The notes: generated by a model from the sequence alone, not told the origin. A stretch of DNA of 64,000 bases from an uncultured Lachnospiraceae bacterium (GCA_900550475.1 URSA01000004.1:1-64000), one strand, 5' to 3'. Counted from the stretch's first letter, positions 1 through 8,543 are shown. Numbers and translations: made by a program.

Positions 1-190
1 CAGGAGAGGAAAAGTGTTCATCTGTACCCGATCTGAGCACGAAGTCAGACGAAAACCGGGTACAGGAGAAGGAAAATAGCGATCTGTACCCGATCAGAGC
101 GAGAAATCGGACGGAAACCGGGTACAGGAAGGCAAAAGTAGTCATCTGTACCCTTGCGGAGCAAGAGACTTTATTGAAGAACGGTACAGG
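1..190. repeat. Tandem array of hairpin units, 62-nt period
   Basis: CTGTACC begins at 22, 84 and 146, exactly 62 nt apart, and each pairs with a GGTACAG about 37 nt downstream (arms 22-30/57-65, 84-92/119-127, 146-152/183-189). The arms are conserved while the inner sequence varies, and the spacers are A/G-rich. The first three bases of the window match the end of another unit, so the array continues to the left. No T-tract follows the hairpins, so they are not ordinary terminators. Function unknown; no gene lies inside. Confidence 0.75.
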
Positions 191-256
191 GGAAGGAAAG
201 TATGAAAAAACACACCGACCATAACCTATGAAAATTGCTACAAGCACAAACTGAAT

Positions 257-484
257 ATGCTGGAGCCGGGAACAATCATGCTCAAGTGGATAGGGATTTT
301 TCTGGCGTTGGGTTTGACCTTGCTGCTTTTACATATGAAAATTGCGGCATATATCATGTTCGGCGTTGCCGGGGCAATCTTTCTGTTTCTATTGATCCTG
401 CTTGCCATCGAGGCGCATCAGGATAATGTGCTGAACGAGATTGCAGCGCAGGAAATGCAATCCGACCGTCTGCCAAAGAAATGA
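257..484 (+). CDS. Small two-helix membrane protein, unknown
   Basis: A 75-residue product with two hydrophobic stretches, roughly residues 10-26 and 29-50, and a polar C-terminal tail ending in lysines, so probably a small inner-membrane protein. I do not recognise a family. The start is uncertain: the first ATG has no ribosome binding site, while the in-frame ATG at 278 has GGAG about 12 nt upstream. It follows the hairpin array directly and is followed by about 500 nt without an intact gene. It may be a real small gene or a remnant. Confidence 0.45.
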   Translation: MLEPGTIMLKWIGIFLALGLTLLLLHMKIAAYIMFGVAGAIFLFLLILLAIEAHQDNVLNEIAAQEMQSDRLPKK

Positions 485-793
485 GTTCACAGTTTCCTTT
501 GTGGCTCTGTTTATCTCGTCACGCAGTTCGTGAGGAGGTGAGGTGATACGGGTGGAAGGGAATTTCCTGTCCCATTCATGTGTAGATTTTCTCCCCGGTA
601 CACCACTGTCTCCTACTTTGTTTCCCTCTTCACTGTTCCAGATGCGTCCGTATCTTTTTCATGCCGTCTTCATGTTCTCATCAGCAGTGCCGGAAAGGCA
701 GATCTGTCGTATGCTCTTTCCGGCAAATACCTGACACATGATAGCGTATTACGAGAGAAATGAAAACAAATCACATCTTAATTGCCTGCTCTC
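485..793. other. Intergenic stretch without a supported gene
   Basis: Only short overlapping open frames without ribosome binding sites or recognisable composition are present. Together with the decayed regulator start just to the right, this stretch looks like degenerating DNA rather than functional coding sequence. Confidence 0.5.
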
Positions 794-895
794 TTATTTT
801 GAACCGAGCCTCTGCACTTCCTTACGGACAGAGCTTTGCAAGCTGCATTTCTCACGTAGATCCTTAATGACTGCGCCTGTTACATACCGGTTCAT
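794..895 (-). pseudogene. Decayed XRE-type HTH regulator, 5' remnant
   Basis: On the minus strand a perfect GGGAGG site lies five bases before an ATG. The frame starts MNRYVTGAVIKDLREK, which matches the opening of the common clostridial XRE regulators that begin MNxYVTGAxIxxLRE. It then loses the helix-turn-helix sequence and stops after 33 codons. Fragments resembling LAKLCV and a following Glu-Val appear only across small frame changes, so short indels probably destroyed the gene. The family match is from memory, not a search. No downstream continuation of the gene is visible. Confidence 0.55.
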
Positions 896-1004
896 AATGT
901 CCTCCCTTTTGCAGACGTCTTACGTTCGGCTTTATCTGCATTCTAAAGCAAAGCGGGATATTGTGCCACCTATGGAAAGTAGAGTTGATGAGCCGATGCG
1001 ATAA

Positions 1005-1847
1005 TTACTCCGCCTGCGGGATCTGTCGTCCTTCCACATCCATGGTATAGCTGCCGCGGCAGATTAATTCGGAGACCGGCACAAAGCAATATCCTTTCTC
1101 TTTTAGCGTGGTGATTATGCGTTCCAAAGCGTCGGCTGTGTATTTGGCACCGTTGTGGCAGAGAATGATGCTTCCGTTCCCCATATTTTTATGTTCACAG
1201 ACGGTGCTCACAATGGAATCGACGCCGTAGTCGCGCCAGTCGAGGGAATCTACATTCCATTCTATGGAATAGTAACCGCATGCGGAGGCGGTTTGGAGGA
1301 CGGCGTTGTCGTAATCGCCGTAGGGCGGGCGGAACAGAAACATCTCATATCCGGTCAGTTGCTGTACTTTCTTATGTACGCTCATCAACTCCGCCTTTTT
1401 TTCGGAATCCGTGAGCTGGCTCATGTTTTTGTGGCTTTCACTGTGGTTGCCCAGATCATGCCCATCCGCCAGTATGGCCTTCACATCGTCAGGATAGTTT
1501 TCCGCCCATCCGCCGGTTATAAAGAAGGTCGCGCGCACCTCCTGCTCCCTCAGGATATCGAGAATCTGCTTTGTGTGTTCGTTACCCCAGGCGGCATCGA
1601 AGGTCAGGGCAATCTTGGGTTCCTCCGTCTGCACACAGTATATGGGAAGATTCCGGCTGTTTACGGTGGCGTTTGCCGCGATTGCTGTGGGGGCGCGATA
1701 GCTTATTTTTTCCGCCATGATCAACATTCCCAACACGAGGACGCCGAAACTTAAGACTTTTCCGATTCCGTAGGTCGGTAATTTTTTTTCTTCTATCCGA
1801 TGGAGCAGGATCAGGTGATCCAGTGCTTTGTCCAACTGCTGCTTCAT
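1005..1847 (-). CDS. Polysaccharide deacetylase, NodB-fold, PdaB-like
   Basis: A 280-residue membrane-anchored NodB-type deacetylase. Residues about 28-46 form a membrane anchor and the catalytic domain spans roughly 75-265, outside the membrane. The metal and catalytic motifs are visible: TFDAAW (82-87, the variant first motif typical of PdaB/YlxY-type proteins), HSESH (135-139) and RPPYGDYD (173-180). The expected role is removal of N-acetyl groups from peptidoglycan or another cell-wall glycan, often linked to sporulation in Firmicutes. It stands alone on the minus strand. The exact substrate cannot be read from sequence. Confidence 0.85.
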   Translation of the reverse strand: MKQQLDKALDHLILLHRIEEKKLPTYGIGKVLSFGVLVLGMLIMAEKISYRAPTAIAANATVNSRNLPIYCVQTEEPKIALTFDAAWGNEHTKQILDILREQEVRATFFITGGWAENYPDDVKAILADGHDLGNHSESHKNMSQLTDSEKKAELMSVHKKVQQLTGYEMFLFRPPYGDYDNAVLQTASACGYYSIEWNVDSLDWRDYGVDSIVSTVCEHKNMGNGSIILCHNGAKYTADALERIITTLKEKGYCFVPVSELICRGSYTMDVEGRQIPQAE

Positions 1848-1879
1848 AAGAGATTCCTTGCGTTTTTTCTATTTTATGC

Positions 1880-1940
1880 TTCATGGGCAAGATCTGTGAG
1901 GGAGGATTTCAACCCCAAAAACTGCACAAAGAAGATGGAT
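1880..1940. repeat. Leader segment duplicated at 4113-4175
   Basis: The stretch containing GATCTGTGAGGGAGGATTTC and ending ...AACTGCACA upstream of the CarD-like gene is matched, with divergence, by the sequence downstream of the anti-sigma gene (GGATTTGCGAGGAAGGATTT, then ...AACTGCACA). The second copy is followed by a 15-bp exact copy of the CarD gene 3' end. Confidence 0.6.
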
Positions 1941-2097
1941 ACGGGAATAGGCACTATTCACAAACTTTTGGAAAACATGGAAAAAACACTGACATCTGCG
2001 GGGAAGTCTTGCTAAAATGGAAGAGAAGGCAGGGGATGAAAAGCCCCGTAAACAAAGAAAAAACAGAGAATCGGAGAAAGCGAGGAGAGGAGTGGCG

Positions 2098-2598
2098 ATG
2101 TTTCAGACGGGTGATTATGTAGTAGGTGGAAATAAGGGAGTTTGTCTTGTGAAGGACATTACGACATTGCAGATGGGCGGCGCGGATAAGAACAGACTGT
2201 ATTATGTGCTGAAGCCGGTGTATTCGGAGACTTCCACAGTTTATATTCCCGTGGACACCGGGCAGACCTCCTTGCGGTGCGCGATTTCGGGGGAACAGGC
2301 GGCAAGATTGCTCTCCTCCCTGCCGGGGCTGGAACCAATCCACATCAGGGATGAAAAGACTGTGGAAATGCAGTATAAGGAATGTCTGCATACCAATGAC
2401 TGCAAGGAGCTTGCCAGACTTTTAAAGACGCTGTATTTCCGCAATTTGAGCCGGATGGAAAAGGGGCATAAGATCACGGCGGTGGACGGGCGGTATTATA
2501 AGCTCGCGGAGGAATCCCTCTGCGGGGAGCTGGCGGTGGCATTGGGCATTTCCAGAGACGAGGCAGAGGCTGATGTGGCGGAAAGGTTGAAAAATTAA
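2098..2598 (+). CDS. CarD-family transcription regulator
   Basis: A 166-residue protein. The start at 2098 is chosen because GAGGAGAGGAG lies just upstream; a longer in-frame start at 2017 lacks support. Residues 1-60 (MFQTGDYVVGGNKGVCLVKD, then alternating strands) match the RNA-polymerase-interacting domain shared by CarD/CdnL and Mfd, and the rest is helical. CarD-like proteins bind the polymerase beta subunit and stabilise open promoter complexes. Its 3' end (GATGTGGCGGAAAGG) recurs at 4191-4205, on the far side of the inserted ECF operon. Target genes are unknown. Confidence 0.75.
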   Translation: MFQTGDYVVGGNKGVCLVKDITTLQMGGADKNRLYYVLKPVYSETSTVYIPVDTGQTSLRCAISGEQAARLLSSLPGLEPIHIRDEKTVEMQYKECLHTNDCKELARLLKTLYFRNLSRMEKGHKITAVDGRYYKLAEESLCGELAVALGISRDEAEADVAERLKN

Positions 2599-2671
2599 AA
2601 TTTTTTGGGAATATTTTGGAAAAAATATTGTCTATATAGGTGAAGGTATACATAGCAATGAGGGGGTGACT

Positions 2672-3229
2672 ATGGAAGACGCAGAAATTATAAATTTGTT
2701 TGTTAAACGTGAAGAGCGGGCGATTTGTGAAACGAAAAAAAAATATGGCATGTATTGCTATACAATTGCAAAAAATATCCTCACCATAAATGAGGATGTG
2801 GAAGAGTGTATAAACGATACATACTATAAGGCATGGACTTCTATTCCACCAACGATTCCAGCCTGTCTGAAAGCATGGTTAGGAAAAGTTGTCCGCAATA
2901 TATCTATTAATCTGTGGAAGAAAAATCATGCAAAAAAGAATTATAACGCAATGGATATTTTATTGAGTGAATTAGAAGAATGTATTCCTTCAGGTCAAAA
3001 CGTTGAAAGGCAGATAGAAGAAAAAGAGTTAGGAAAAATGATTAGTGAATGGCTCAGGAATATCCCCCGGGAGGATCGGTATATTTTTTTGCTGAGGTAT
3101 TTTGAAGGAAACAGCGTTAAACAAATAGCAAATAGTCAAAATATGGAGGCAAATAAAGTGTCAAAAAGGTTGTTTTCTTTAAGGGCGCGATTGAAAGAAA
3201 ATCTGGAAGAAAACGGGGTGATGTTATGA
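2672..3229 (+). CDS. ECF-type RNA polymerase sigma factor
   Basis: A 185-residue sigma-70-family protein. The ATG at 2672 follows GAGGGGG by six bases, so I prefer it over the GTG six bases earlier. Region 2 is seen in the first 90 residues (NEDVEECINDTYYKAW) and region 4 in the last 70 (IPREDRYIFLLRYFEGNSVKQIA, then a helix-turn-helix). The gene ends in ATGA overlap with the following membrane protein, the usual sigma/anti-sigma arrangement. The two genes are clearly more A/T-rich than their neighbours and probably arrived together. Confidence 0.85.
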   Translation: MEDAEIINLFVKREERAICETKKKYGMYCYTIAKNILTINEDVEECINDTYYKAWTSIPPTIPACLKAWLGKVVRNISINLWKKNHAKKNYNAMDILLSELEECIPSGQNVERQIEEKELGKMISEWLRNIPREDRYIFLLRYFEGNSVKQIANSQNMEANKVSKRLFSLRARLKENLEENGVML

Positions 3230-4071
3230 GAAGGGAGGCTGAGAAATTATACAATGGAATCACCTGCATTGATGATGAATTGATTGTTGAATATGACGAT
3301 TCCGCTGCGAAGCGATCCCCTGATCATGAATCCGAGTTTTTCCGGAAGCGATTTCAAATTCTGACACTGGCTTCCGCAATTATCATTCTGGTGGTTGCCG
3401 GTTTTGTGCTCGGCCGCAATATACCGGTGAAAACGGAAGGCAATCCGGATATCAAAATGGGAGGAAATACGGAAATCACAATAGGCACGAGAGAAGGCGA
3501 CAAGCCGATATCATTAAATGCAGAAGAAATAGCGAATACCCCAATCGATACATCGCAACTGGAGAAATTAAAGTCGCTGATGAAGCAAGTCGATTATAGC
3601 CAGATTGCCAACGATATTGAAAGATTGATCGAAGATGGCACAGAAGGATTTTTGTTGACAGATACAAACAATCTATGTATTTCCAAACAGAATTTGTATA
3701 TGATTGATTTAAGCGGTGCGTCGGTTGCCAATATCGCATATGAGTTCATTTTTTCCGACGATAACGTGGTGGGATATATTATGTTTTTTGCTGCCGGTGG
3801 AAAACTTGAATATAGTATATCCTTGAATACGCCGTATACGATAGGGTATTATTTTGATTTTCTGAACGATAATCAGGACATGTCTTTTGTCGTGTTGACG
3901 GATGGCTTCAGCGGGTATTTTTTAGGTGAAAATAATCGCGTATATAACGCACGCACCGGAAAAGTGACTGACGATTTTCCTGTCACAGGCGATTGCTATC
4001 AAGCCTTGAATGTAAACGAAATGGATATTTCTTATCAAAAAATAATGGAACAGATCACACCCATCCGCTGA
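3226..4071 (+). CDS. Membrane protein, probable anti-sigma partner
   Basis: A 281-residue protein translationally coupled to the sigma factor by a 4-bp overlap. About 43 N-terminal cytoplasmic residues precede one transmembrane helix (residues about 44-65, ILTLASAIIILVVAGFVLG), and the remaining 215 residues would lie outside the cell. This topology and position fit a membrane-bound anti-sigma or signal-sensing partner that holds the sigma factor until an envelope signal arrives. I see no zinc-finger HxxxCxxC anti-sigma motif in the N-terminal part. Function is inferred from context only. Confidence 0.6.
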   Translation: MRREAEKLYNGITCIDDELIVEYDDSAAKRSPDHESEFFRKRFQILTLASAIIILVVAGFVLGRNIPVKTEGNPDIKMGGNTEITIGTREGDKPISLNAEEIANTPIDTSQLEKLKSLMKQVDYSQIANDIERLIEDGTEGFLLTDTNNLCISKQNLYMIDLSGASVANIAYEFIFSDDNVVGYIMFFAAGGKLEYSISLNTPYTIGYYFDFLNDNQDMSFVVLTDGFSGYFLGENNRVYNARTGKVTDDFPVTGDCYQALNVNEMDISYQKIMEQITPIR

Positions 4072-4112
4072 CCATAAAGAGCCTTTGGCTGCGTGGGCGC
4101 CTGCCGCAATCA

Positions 4113-4205
4113 CTGCATGATAACAGGGATTTGCGAGGAAGGATTTGAACCACGGGAACTGCACAGACGGAAGAAAAATTGTACGGAAGCGATGTGGCGG
4201 AAAGG
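4113..4205. repeat. Decayed partial copy of the CarD locus
   Basis: Joins a diverged copy of the CarD leader (1880-1940) to a 15-bp exact copy of the CarD gene 3' end (GATGTGGCGGAAAGG, 2572-2586 and 4191-4205), with the body missing. It marks the right border of the inserted sigma/anti-sigma pair. Confidence 0.55.
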
Positions 4206-4231
4206 CTTATAAATTCATAGGTAAGGTAAGG

Positions 4232-4295
4232 AAAAGACCGCTCTGTCCGATATATAAAGATATAAAGTAAGATTCGGATAAGGAGAGGTCTTTTT
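4232..4295 (+). promoter_or_regulatory. Hairpin enclosing the RBS of the GT2 gene
   Basis: AAAAGACC (4232-4239) pairs with GGTCTTTT next to the start codon, CTCT with AGAG and TCCGA with TCGGA inside, so the Shine-Dalgarno AGGAGAGG lies in the 3' arm and a five-T run follows. It resembles a terminator or RBS-sequestering leader rather than a simple 5' UTR. Confidence 0.5.
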
Positions 4296-5303
4296 ATGAT
4301 TACCATCAGCCTTTGCATGATAGTGAAAAATGAAGAAAAAGTTTTGCGGCGTTGTCTGGATTCCGTGGCGGATCTTGTAGAGGAGCTGGTCATTGTGGAT
4401 ACCGGTTCTGTGGATGCCACCAAGCAGATTGCGGCGGGCTATGCCAATGCAAAGGTTTATGATTTTGAATGGGTGGACGATTTCTCCGCTGCAAGAAATT
4501 TTGCATTTTCCAAGGCGACGCAGGAATATATATACTCCGCAGATGCCGATGAGGTGCTGGACGAGGAAAACAGGGAGCGGTTCCGGCTGTTGAAGGAGGC
4601 GTTGCTCCCGCAGGTGGAAATCGTGCAAATGAAGTATGCAAACCAGCTCCAGTACGGAACAGTGTATAACTTTGATGAAGAGTACCGCCCGAAGCTGTTC
4701 CGACGTCTCAGGACATTTACATGGATGGAACCGATCCATGAAACCATAAACATAACGCCTGTTATATATGATAGCGGCATTGTGATCACCCACATGCCGG
4801 AAGCATTGCATGCAGACAGGGATTTTAAGGCATTCCGGCGCATGCTTGAAAGGGGTGTGCGGCTGTCCAAAAGATTGCAGAATATGTACGCCAGAGAGTT
4901 GTTTATCAACGGGGAAATGAAAGATTTCCTGCAGGCAGAAGAATGTTTCGAGCAGTCCGCAAGGGATACGGAGCGGGATGCGGAGGAAGTGAAGGAGGCG
5001 TGTCTTGTGACTGCGGCGGCTGCAAGGAGGCGCGGGGATGAGGCAAAATTCTTCAAATATGCCATGAAGGTGATGGCGGACGGCGGAAATGCGGAGATCT
5101 GCCGTGAACTGGGGGATTTTTACCGGAAAAATCAGGACTATGAGGAGGCGGCGATCTGGTATTACAATGCCTGCTATGAAGCAGAGGCGGAGCTTGCCGT
5201 GAAAGTGAAGGGAAGAGAGACGCTTGAGCGGCTGGCGGACTGCTACGACCAAATGGGGCTGCAGACGGAGGCAGAGCGTTACAGAAAAGAGGCGGCCTTG
5301 TAG
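4296..5303 (+). CDS. Family 2 glycosyltransferase with TPR-like C-terminus
   Basis: A 335-residue protein. Residues 1-100 are a GT-A fold: ISLCMIVKNEEKVLRRCLDS, then VDTGSVDAT and the metal-binding DxD within SADADEVLDE. This opening is typical of the GT2 group that includes SunS-like enzymes. The rest, about residues 180-335, is helical with paired-helix spacing (ELGDFYRKNQDYEEAAIWYY), like tetratricopeptide repeats that bind a protein acceptor. Likely a cytoplasmic nucleotide-sugar-dependent transferase; the acceptor is unknown. It has its own hairpin-containing leader and no obvious partner gene. Confidence 0.8.
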   Translation: MITISLCMIVKNEEKVLRRCLDSVADLVEELVIVDTGSVDATKQIAAGYANAKVYDFEWVDDFSAARNFAFSKATQEYIYSADADEVLDEENRERFRLLKEALLPQVEIVQMKYANQLQYGTVYNFDEEYRPKLFRRLRTFTWMEPIHETINITPVIYDSGIVITHMPEALHADRDFKAFRRMLERGVRLSKRLQNMYARELFINGEMKDFLQAEECFEQSARDTERDAEEVKEACLVTAAAARRRGDEAKFFKYAMKVMADGGNAEICRELGDFYRKNQDYEEAAIWYYNACYEAEAELAVKVKGRETLERLADCYDQMGLQTEAERYRKEAAL

Positions 5304-5485
5304 GGCATATCCGGCGCTTGGACATGTTGTGAAAAAAACGGTCTTTAATCTTGTGAAAAGCAGACAATAGCCAAACGAACAACGGCGTGCTATGATAGTT
5401 TTCACCTAACCTGTTGAATTGAATGAAACGAGAAAACGGACGGGATCCGTCTGTCAATCCATCATTTGATTCAGGAGGTTTTTTT

Positions 5486-7330
5486 ATGCAAAAATGGAAT
5501 GAGATTATAAGGTATTTATTGATAACGGTCTGCGGCTGCGCTGCCTTTTTATGCGGCGTATGCAGGGTGCGTGCGGAAGGAAGTGTGGGAGAATTTACGC
5601 ACATGCACGAGGACGCCTGCTATACGGCGGAAAGCTATGAATGCAGCGGCTCGCATCCCACGGTTGCACGGTGTTCGGATCAGACGGAAAAGCATTGCCA
5701 TGAGTGCAATGCACGGGTCATGATGAACATGGAGTTTGACAAGAAATATTGCAGTGAAGCGAACGCTTACTGGTATGACAACGGTACTACCAAGTGTTCT
5801 GTCTGCGGCGCACTGCACATGGCGTGGGGAACTTCCATCCCCAGGCATACACTTTCAAGAAAGCGTCTGACCTGTGGAATTTCGGAGGGAGAACGTGTTG
5901 CGGAGGTTCTGATCACGGCGCCGGAAGGGTGGACGAATGCGGGTGTGACCCTCACAGCGTCCTGCAATCTGCTCAAGGGAAACGCTGCCTATGCGGCAAA
6001 TGCGTACGGTTGGGCGGATGGAAAGCTCTATGTAACGGAAAACGGAACCTATTCCGTGGAGGCGGTGAACGCCAAGGGGCAGCGAACCACCGCTTCCTAC
6101 ACGGTGCGTTGCATTGACCGGACAGCACCCGTAATTGAGGCGGTGGAAGGGCAGATATCGACCATGTCCCGCACAGCCATCACGGTATCGGTGCGGGCAA
6201 CGGACAGTGAGAGCGGGCTTGCGGCGGAGGCATACTCCATAGACGGCGGCAGTACGTGGACGGCACAGACCTCCTTCACGGTACAGGAAGGGGCGCCGCT
6301 TGAGCTGGTCGTGCGCGATGCGGCGGGGAATACCGTACATCGGACGATCAGACGGAACGAATTTCCCTATCCGCCGGAGCCCACGCCGACACCGCCCCCT
6401 GCACCGGAGCCCACGCCGACACCGCCCCCTGCACCGACGCCCACGGCGGCCGCACCCGTGCAGCCCACGCCCGCATCATCCGGAACAGGAGGCGGAGCTT
6501 CAAACGGCACAGCCTCAGACACAGGGACAAAGGACGGTGCAGGAAACGGTAGTACCCAAAACGTGGCAACTGACAGTGCAGACAGCGGAAACACCAGGAC
6601 AGGAACAAAGGATGGGGCGGACGGCGAACATGCCAAGGCAGGGACAGCAGCCGGTTCGGACAGCGGAAGCGCCAGGACAGGAACAAAGGACAGAGCGGAC
6701 AGCGGAAGCACCGGGACGGAAAAAGCGGACAAACCGGGCACCGAAAGCGCTGGGACCGGGGAAAAAGCCGGAGCAGACGATGGAAGCGTTAAAGCCGGAA
6801 TAGACGGCAGGGAGTTTCTTGTGGAGCGCATGCAGAGAGAAACGGAAGAGTCCTCTGATGACAATACAGCGGCTGCCGGGAACGGCTCGCTTTGGAAAAA
6901 CACAAAAGGAACGCAGCGGATTTCGGAGTCGGAGGATGAGCAGACCAATGCCGGAAATACTGCGGGCGCGGCTCATGCCGGAGCGGCGGTTCGCGCGGCA
7001 GGGGAAGCCCTGCCTGTGGCGGGAATGGCGTGTATTCTCATAGCGGGGGGACTTTTTGTTCGCCTTTCACGGCTGCACAGTGTGGTGCTGTATTGTTATG
7101 ACGGAGGCGAGGAATATCGAAAGCTCGGGGTGCTGCATCTGCGAAAAAGGCAGGAAGAGTTTGAACTGGAGCTGCCGGAGGAGATGCTCCGTATGTCGGG
7201 AACGCCCCGGTATCGGATTCTTCTGCAAAATCGGTTGGTAAAACATTGTGCCGGCATGGATCTGGTGCTGAAAAGCGAGGACTGCCGTATGCGCTATCCG
7301 CTGGAAGAATGTGTAGACTTTGTATTATAG
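5486..7330 (+). CDS. Secreted/anchored surface protein with Pro-Thr stalk
   Basis: A 614-residue protein. The start at 5486 follows CAGGAGG. A signal peptide covers residues 1-31 (hydrophobic LLITVCGCAAFLCGVC, then RAEG). Next comes a Cys/His-rich segment (about 35-125), then Ig-like beta domains (TVRCIDRTAPVIE...DGGSTWTA), a duplicated PEPTPTPPPA stalk, a long Gly/Thr/Asp/Lys low-complexity region, and a transmembrane helix near residue 530. An 80-residue cytoplasmic domain (VVLYCYDGGEEYRKLG...) ends it. The product is probably displayed on the cell surface and linked through the membrane. I do not recognise the Cys-rich or C-terminal domain. Confidence 0.7.
   Translation: MQKWNEIIRYLLITVCGCAAFLCGVCRVRAEGSVGEFTHMHEDACYTAESYECSGSHPTVARCSDQTEKHCHECNARVMMNMEFDKKYCSEANAYWYDNGTTKCSVCGALHMAWGTSIPRHTLSRKRLTCGISEGERVAEVLITAPEGWTNAGVTLTASCNLLKGNAAYAANAYGWADGKLYVTENGTYSVEAVNAKGQRTTASYTVRCIDRTAPVIEAVEGQISTMSRTAITVSVRATDSESGLAAEAYSIDGGSTWTAQTSFTVQEGAPLELVVRDAAGNTVHRTIRRNEFPYPPEPTPTPPPAPEPTPTPPPAPTPTAAAPVQPTPASSGTGGGASNGTASDTGTKDGAGNGSTQNVATDSADSGNTRTGTKDGADGEHAKAGTAAGSDSGSARTGTKDRADSGSTGTEKADKPGTESAGTGEKAGADDGSVKAGIDGREFLVERMQRETEESSDDNTAAAGNGSLWKNTKGTQRISESEDEQTNAGNTAGAAHAGAAVRAAGEALPVAGMACILIAGGLFVRLSRLHSVVLYCYDGGEEYRKLGVLHLRKRQEEFELELPEEMLRMSGTPRYRILLQNRLVKHCAGMDLVLKSEDCRMRYPLEECVDFVL
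6377..6438 (+). repeat. Direct repeat encoding the Pro-rich stalk
   Basis: A roughly 30-bp unit (CCGGAGCCCACGCCGACACC and continuing) occurs twice in tandem and encodes PEPTPTPPPA twice. Copy number probably varies by slippage. Confidence 0.7.
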
Positions 7331-7373
7331 CCGTGGTAAAATGTGCAGGAAGTATTTTGGAGAAAAACAGTAT

Positions 7374-7438
7374 TCCGCGCCTGCGCCGTGGGCGCGGATA
7401 CCTTGCATATCGGCTTCCGCACCTGCGGGTGCGGAAGC
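7374..7438. repeat. Pair of strong GC-rich hairpins upstream of hisC
   Basis: CCGCGCC pairs with GGGCGCGG, and 30 nt later an 11-bp perfect hairpin GCTTCCGCACC/GGTGCGGAAGC (7413-7423/7428-7438) with a TGCG loop. There is no T-tract, so it may be a REP-like repeat or mRNA-stability element rather than a terminator. Confidence 0.5.
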
Positions 7439-7481
7439 GTAACAAAACGTCAGAAAAACGCGGTGCAGAAATGAGAGAGGC

Positions 7482-8543
7482 ATGAGCTGGGAAGAGAATG
7501 TCAGAAGAGTAGTACCTTATGTCCCGGGGGAACAGCCGGCACAGAAAAACATTATCAAGCTGAACACAAACGAAAATCCGTATCCGCCCGCACCCGGGGT
7601 GCAAAAAAAGTTGCATGAGCTGGAAAGCGACAGCTTCAGGCTTTACCCGGATCCCGACACCACGCAGTTGACAGAGGTGCTGGCGTCCCGTTACGGTGTG
7701 AAGCCCTCTCAGGTTTTTGTGGGGGTGGGGTCGGATGATGTGCTGTCCATGGCTTTTCTCACCTTTTTCCATTCAGGGAAGCCCATCCTGTTCCCGGATG
7801 TGACATATTCCTTTTATGATGTGTGGGCGTCGGTCTACGGCATACCCTACCGTACCTGTCCGCTGGATCAGGATTTCAGGATCAGACCGGAGGATTACAG
7901 ACAGGATAACGGCGGCGTTGTATTTCCAAACCCCAACGCACCCACCGGTGTGGAGGAGCCGCTGCAGGTGGTGGAAGAGATTCTGTCCGCCAACCGGGAT
8001 GTGGTGGTGATCGTGGATGAAGCGTACATAGATTTTGGCGGCAAGAGTTGTCTGCCGCTTCTGGATCGGTACGACAATCTGCTGATCGTGCAGACCTTTT
8101 CCAAGTCCCGCTCCATGGCGGGAATGCGCATCGGCTTTGCAATCGGCGGGGAAAAACTGATCGGGTATCTGAATGATGTGAAATTTTCCGTCAACTCCTA
8201 TACCATGAACAGAACCGCACAGATGCTGGGAGTGGAGGCGGTAAAGGATGAAGCGTATTTCAAAGAGACTACGGCAAAGATTGTGGAAACCAGAGAGCGG
8301 GTCAAGGGAGAGCTTGCAAAGCTTCATTTCCGGTTCCCGGATTCCCACACCAATTTTATTTTTGCCAGACATGAAAAGCTGAGCGGAGAGGTTCTGTTTG
8401 CGGAACTGAAAAAGCGAGGTATTTTTGTGAGGCACTGGAACAAGCCGCGTATATCCGAATACCTGCGGATCACAATAGGAACGGATCAGCAGATGGACGA
8501 GCTGCTGAAGGCACTTGCGGAGATTGTGGAGCAGAACGGCTGA
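7482..8543 (+). CDS. hisC: Histidinol-phosphate aminotransferase
   Basis: A 353-residue fold-type I PLP enzyme catalysing the glutamate-dependent step of histidine synthesis in the cytoplasm. Visible marks are LNTNENPYPPAP near the N-terminus, FPNPNAPTG, DEAYIDFG, and the PLP lysine (about K208) in TFSKSRSMAGMRIG, followed by the Arg motif of the family near the C-terminus. The length is normal. No other his gene is nearby, so this may be a stand-alone copy; related enzymes act on aromatic or phosphonate substrates, so HisC is the best but not the only choice. Confidence 0.82.
   Translation: MSWEENVRRVVPYVPGEQPAQKNIIKLNTNENPYPPAPGVQKKLHELESDSFRLYPDPDTTQLTEVLASRYGVKPSQVFVGVGSDDVLSMAFLTFFHSGKPILFPDVTYSFYDVWASVYGIPYRTCPLDQDFRIRPEDYRQDNGGVVFPNPNAPTGVEEPLQVVEEILSANRDVVVIVDEAYIDFGGKSCLPLLDRYDNLLIVQTFSKSRSMAGMRIGFAIGGEKLIGYLNDVKFSVNSYTMNRTAQMLGVEAVKDEAYFKETTAKIVETRERVKGELAKLHFRFPDSHTNFIFARHEKLSGEVLFAELKKRGIFVRHWNKPRISEYLRITIGTDQQMDELLKALAEIVEQNG

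Noticed and set aside
1..190. Possible CRISPR array from regular 62-nt spacing
   Set aside because: The regular part is a hairpin with internal variation, and the spacers are similar A/G-rich segments rather than unique. No cas gene is present.
738..1004. 88-codon plus-strand frame
   Set aside because: No ribosome binding site, odd composition, and it overlaps the minus-strand regulator remnant.
4113..4165. GGATTTGAACC looked like the reverse of a tRNA T-loop
   Set aside because: The flanking bases do not form a T-stem, acceptor stem or cloverleaf on either strand; it is a copy of the CarD leader.
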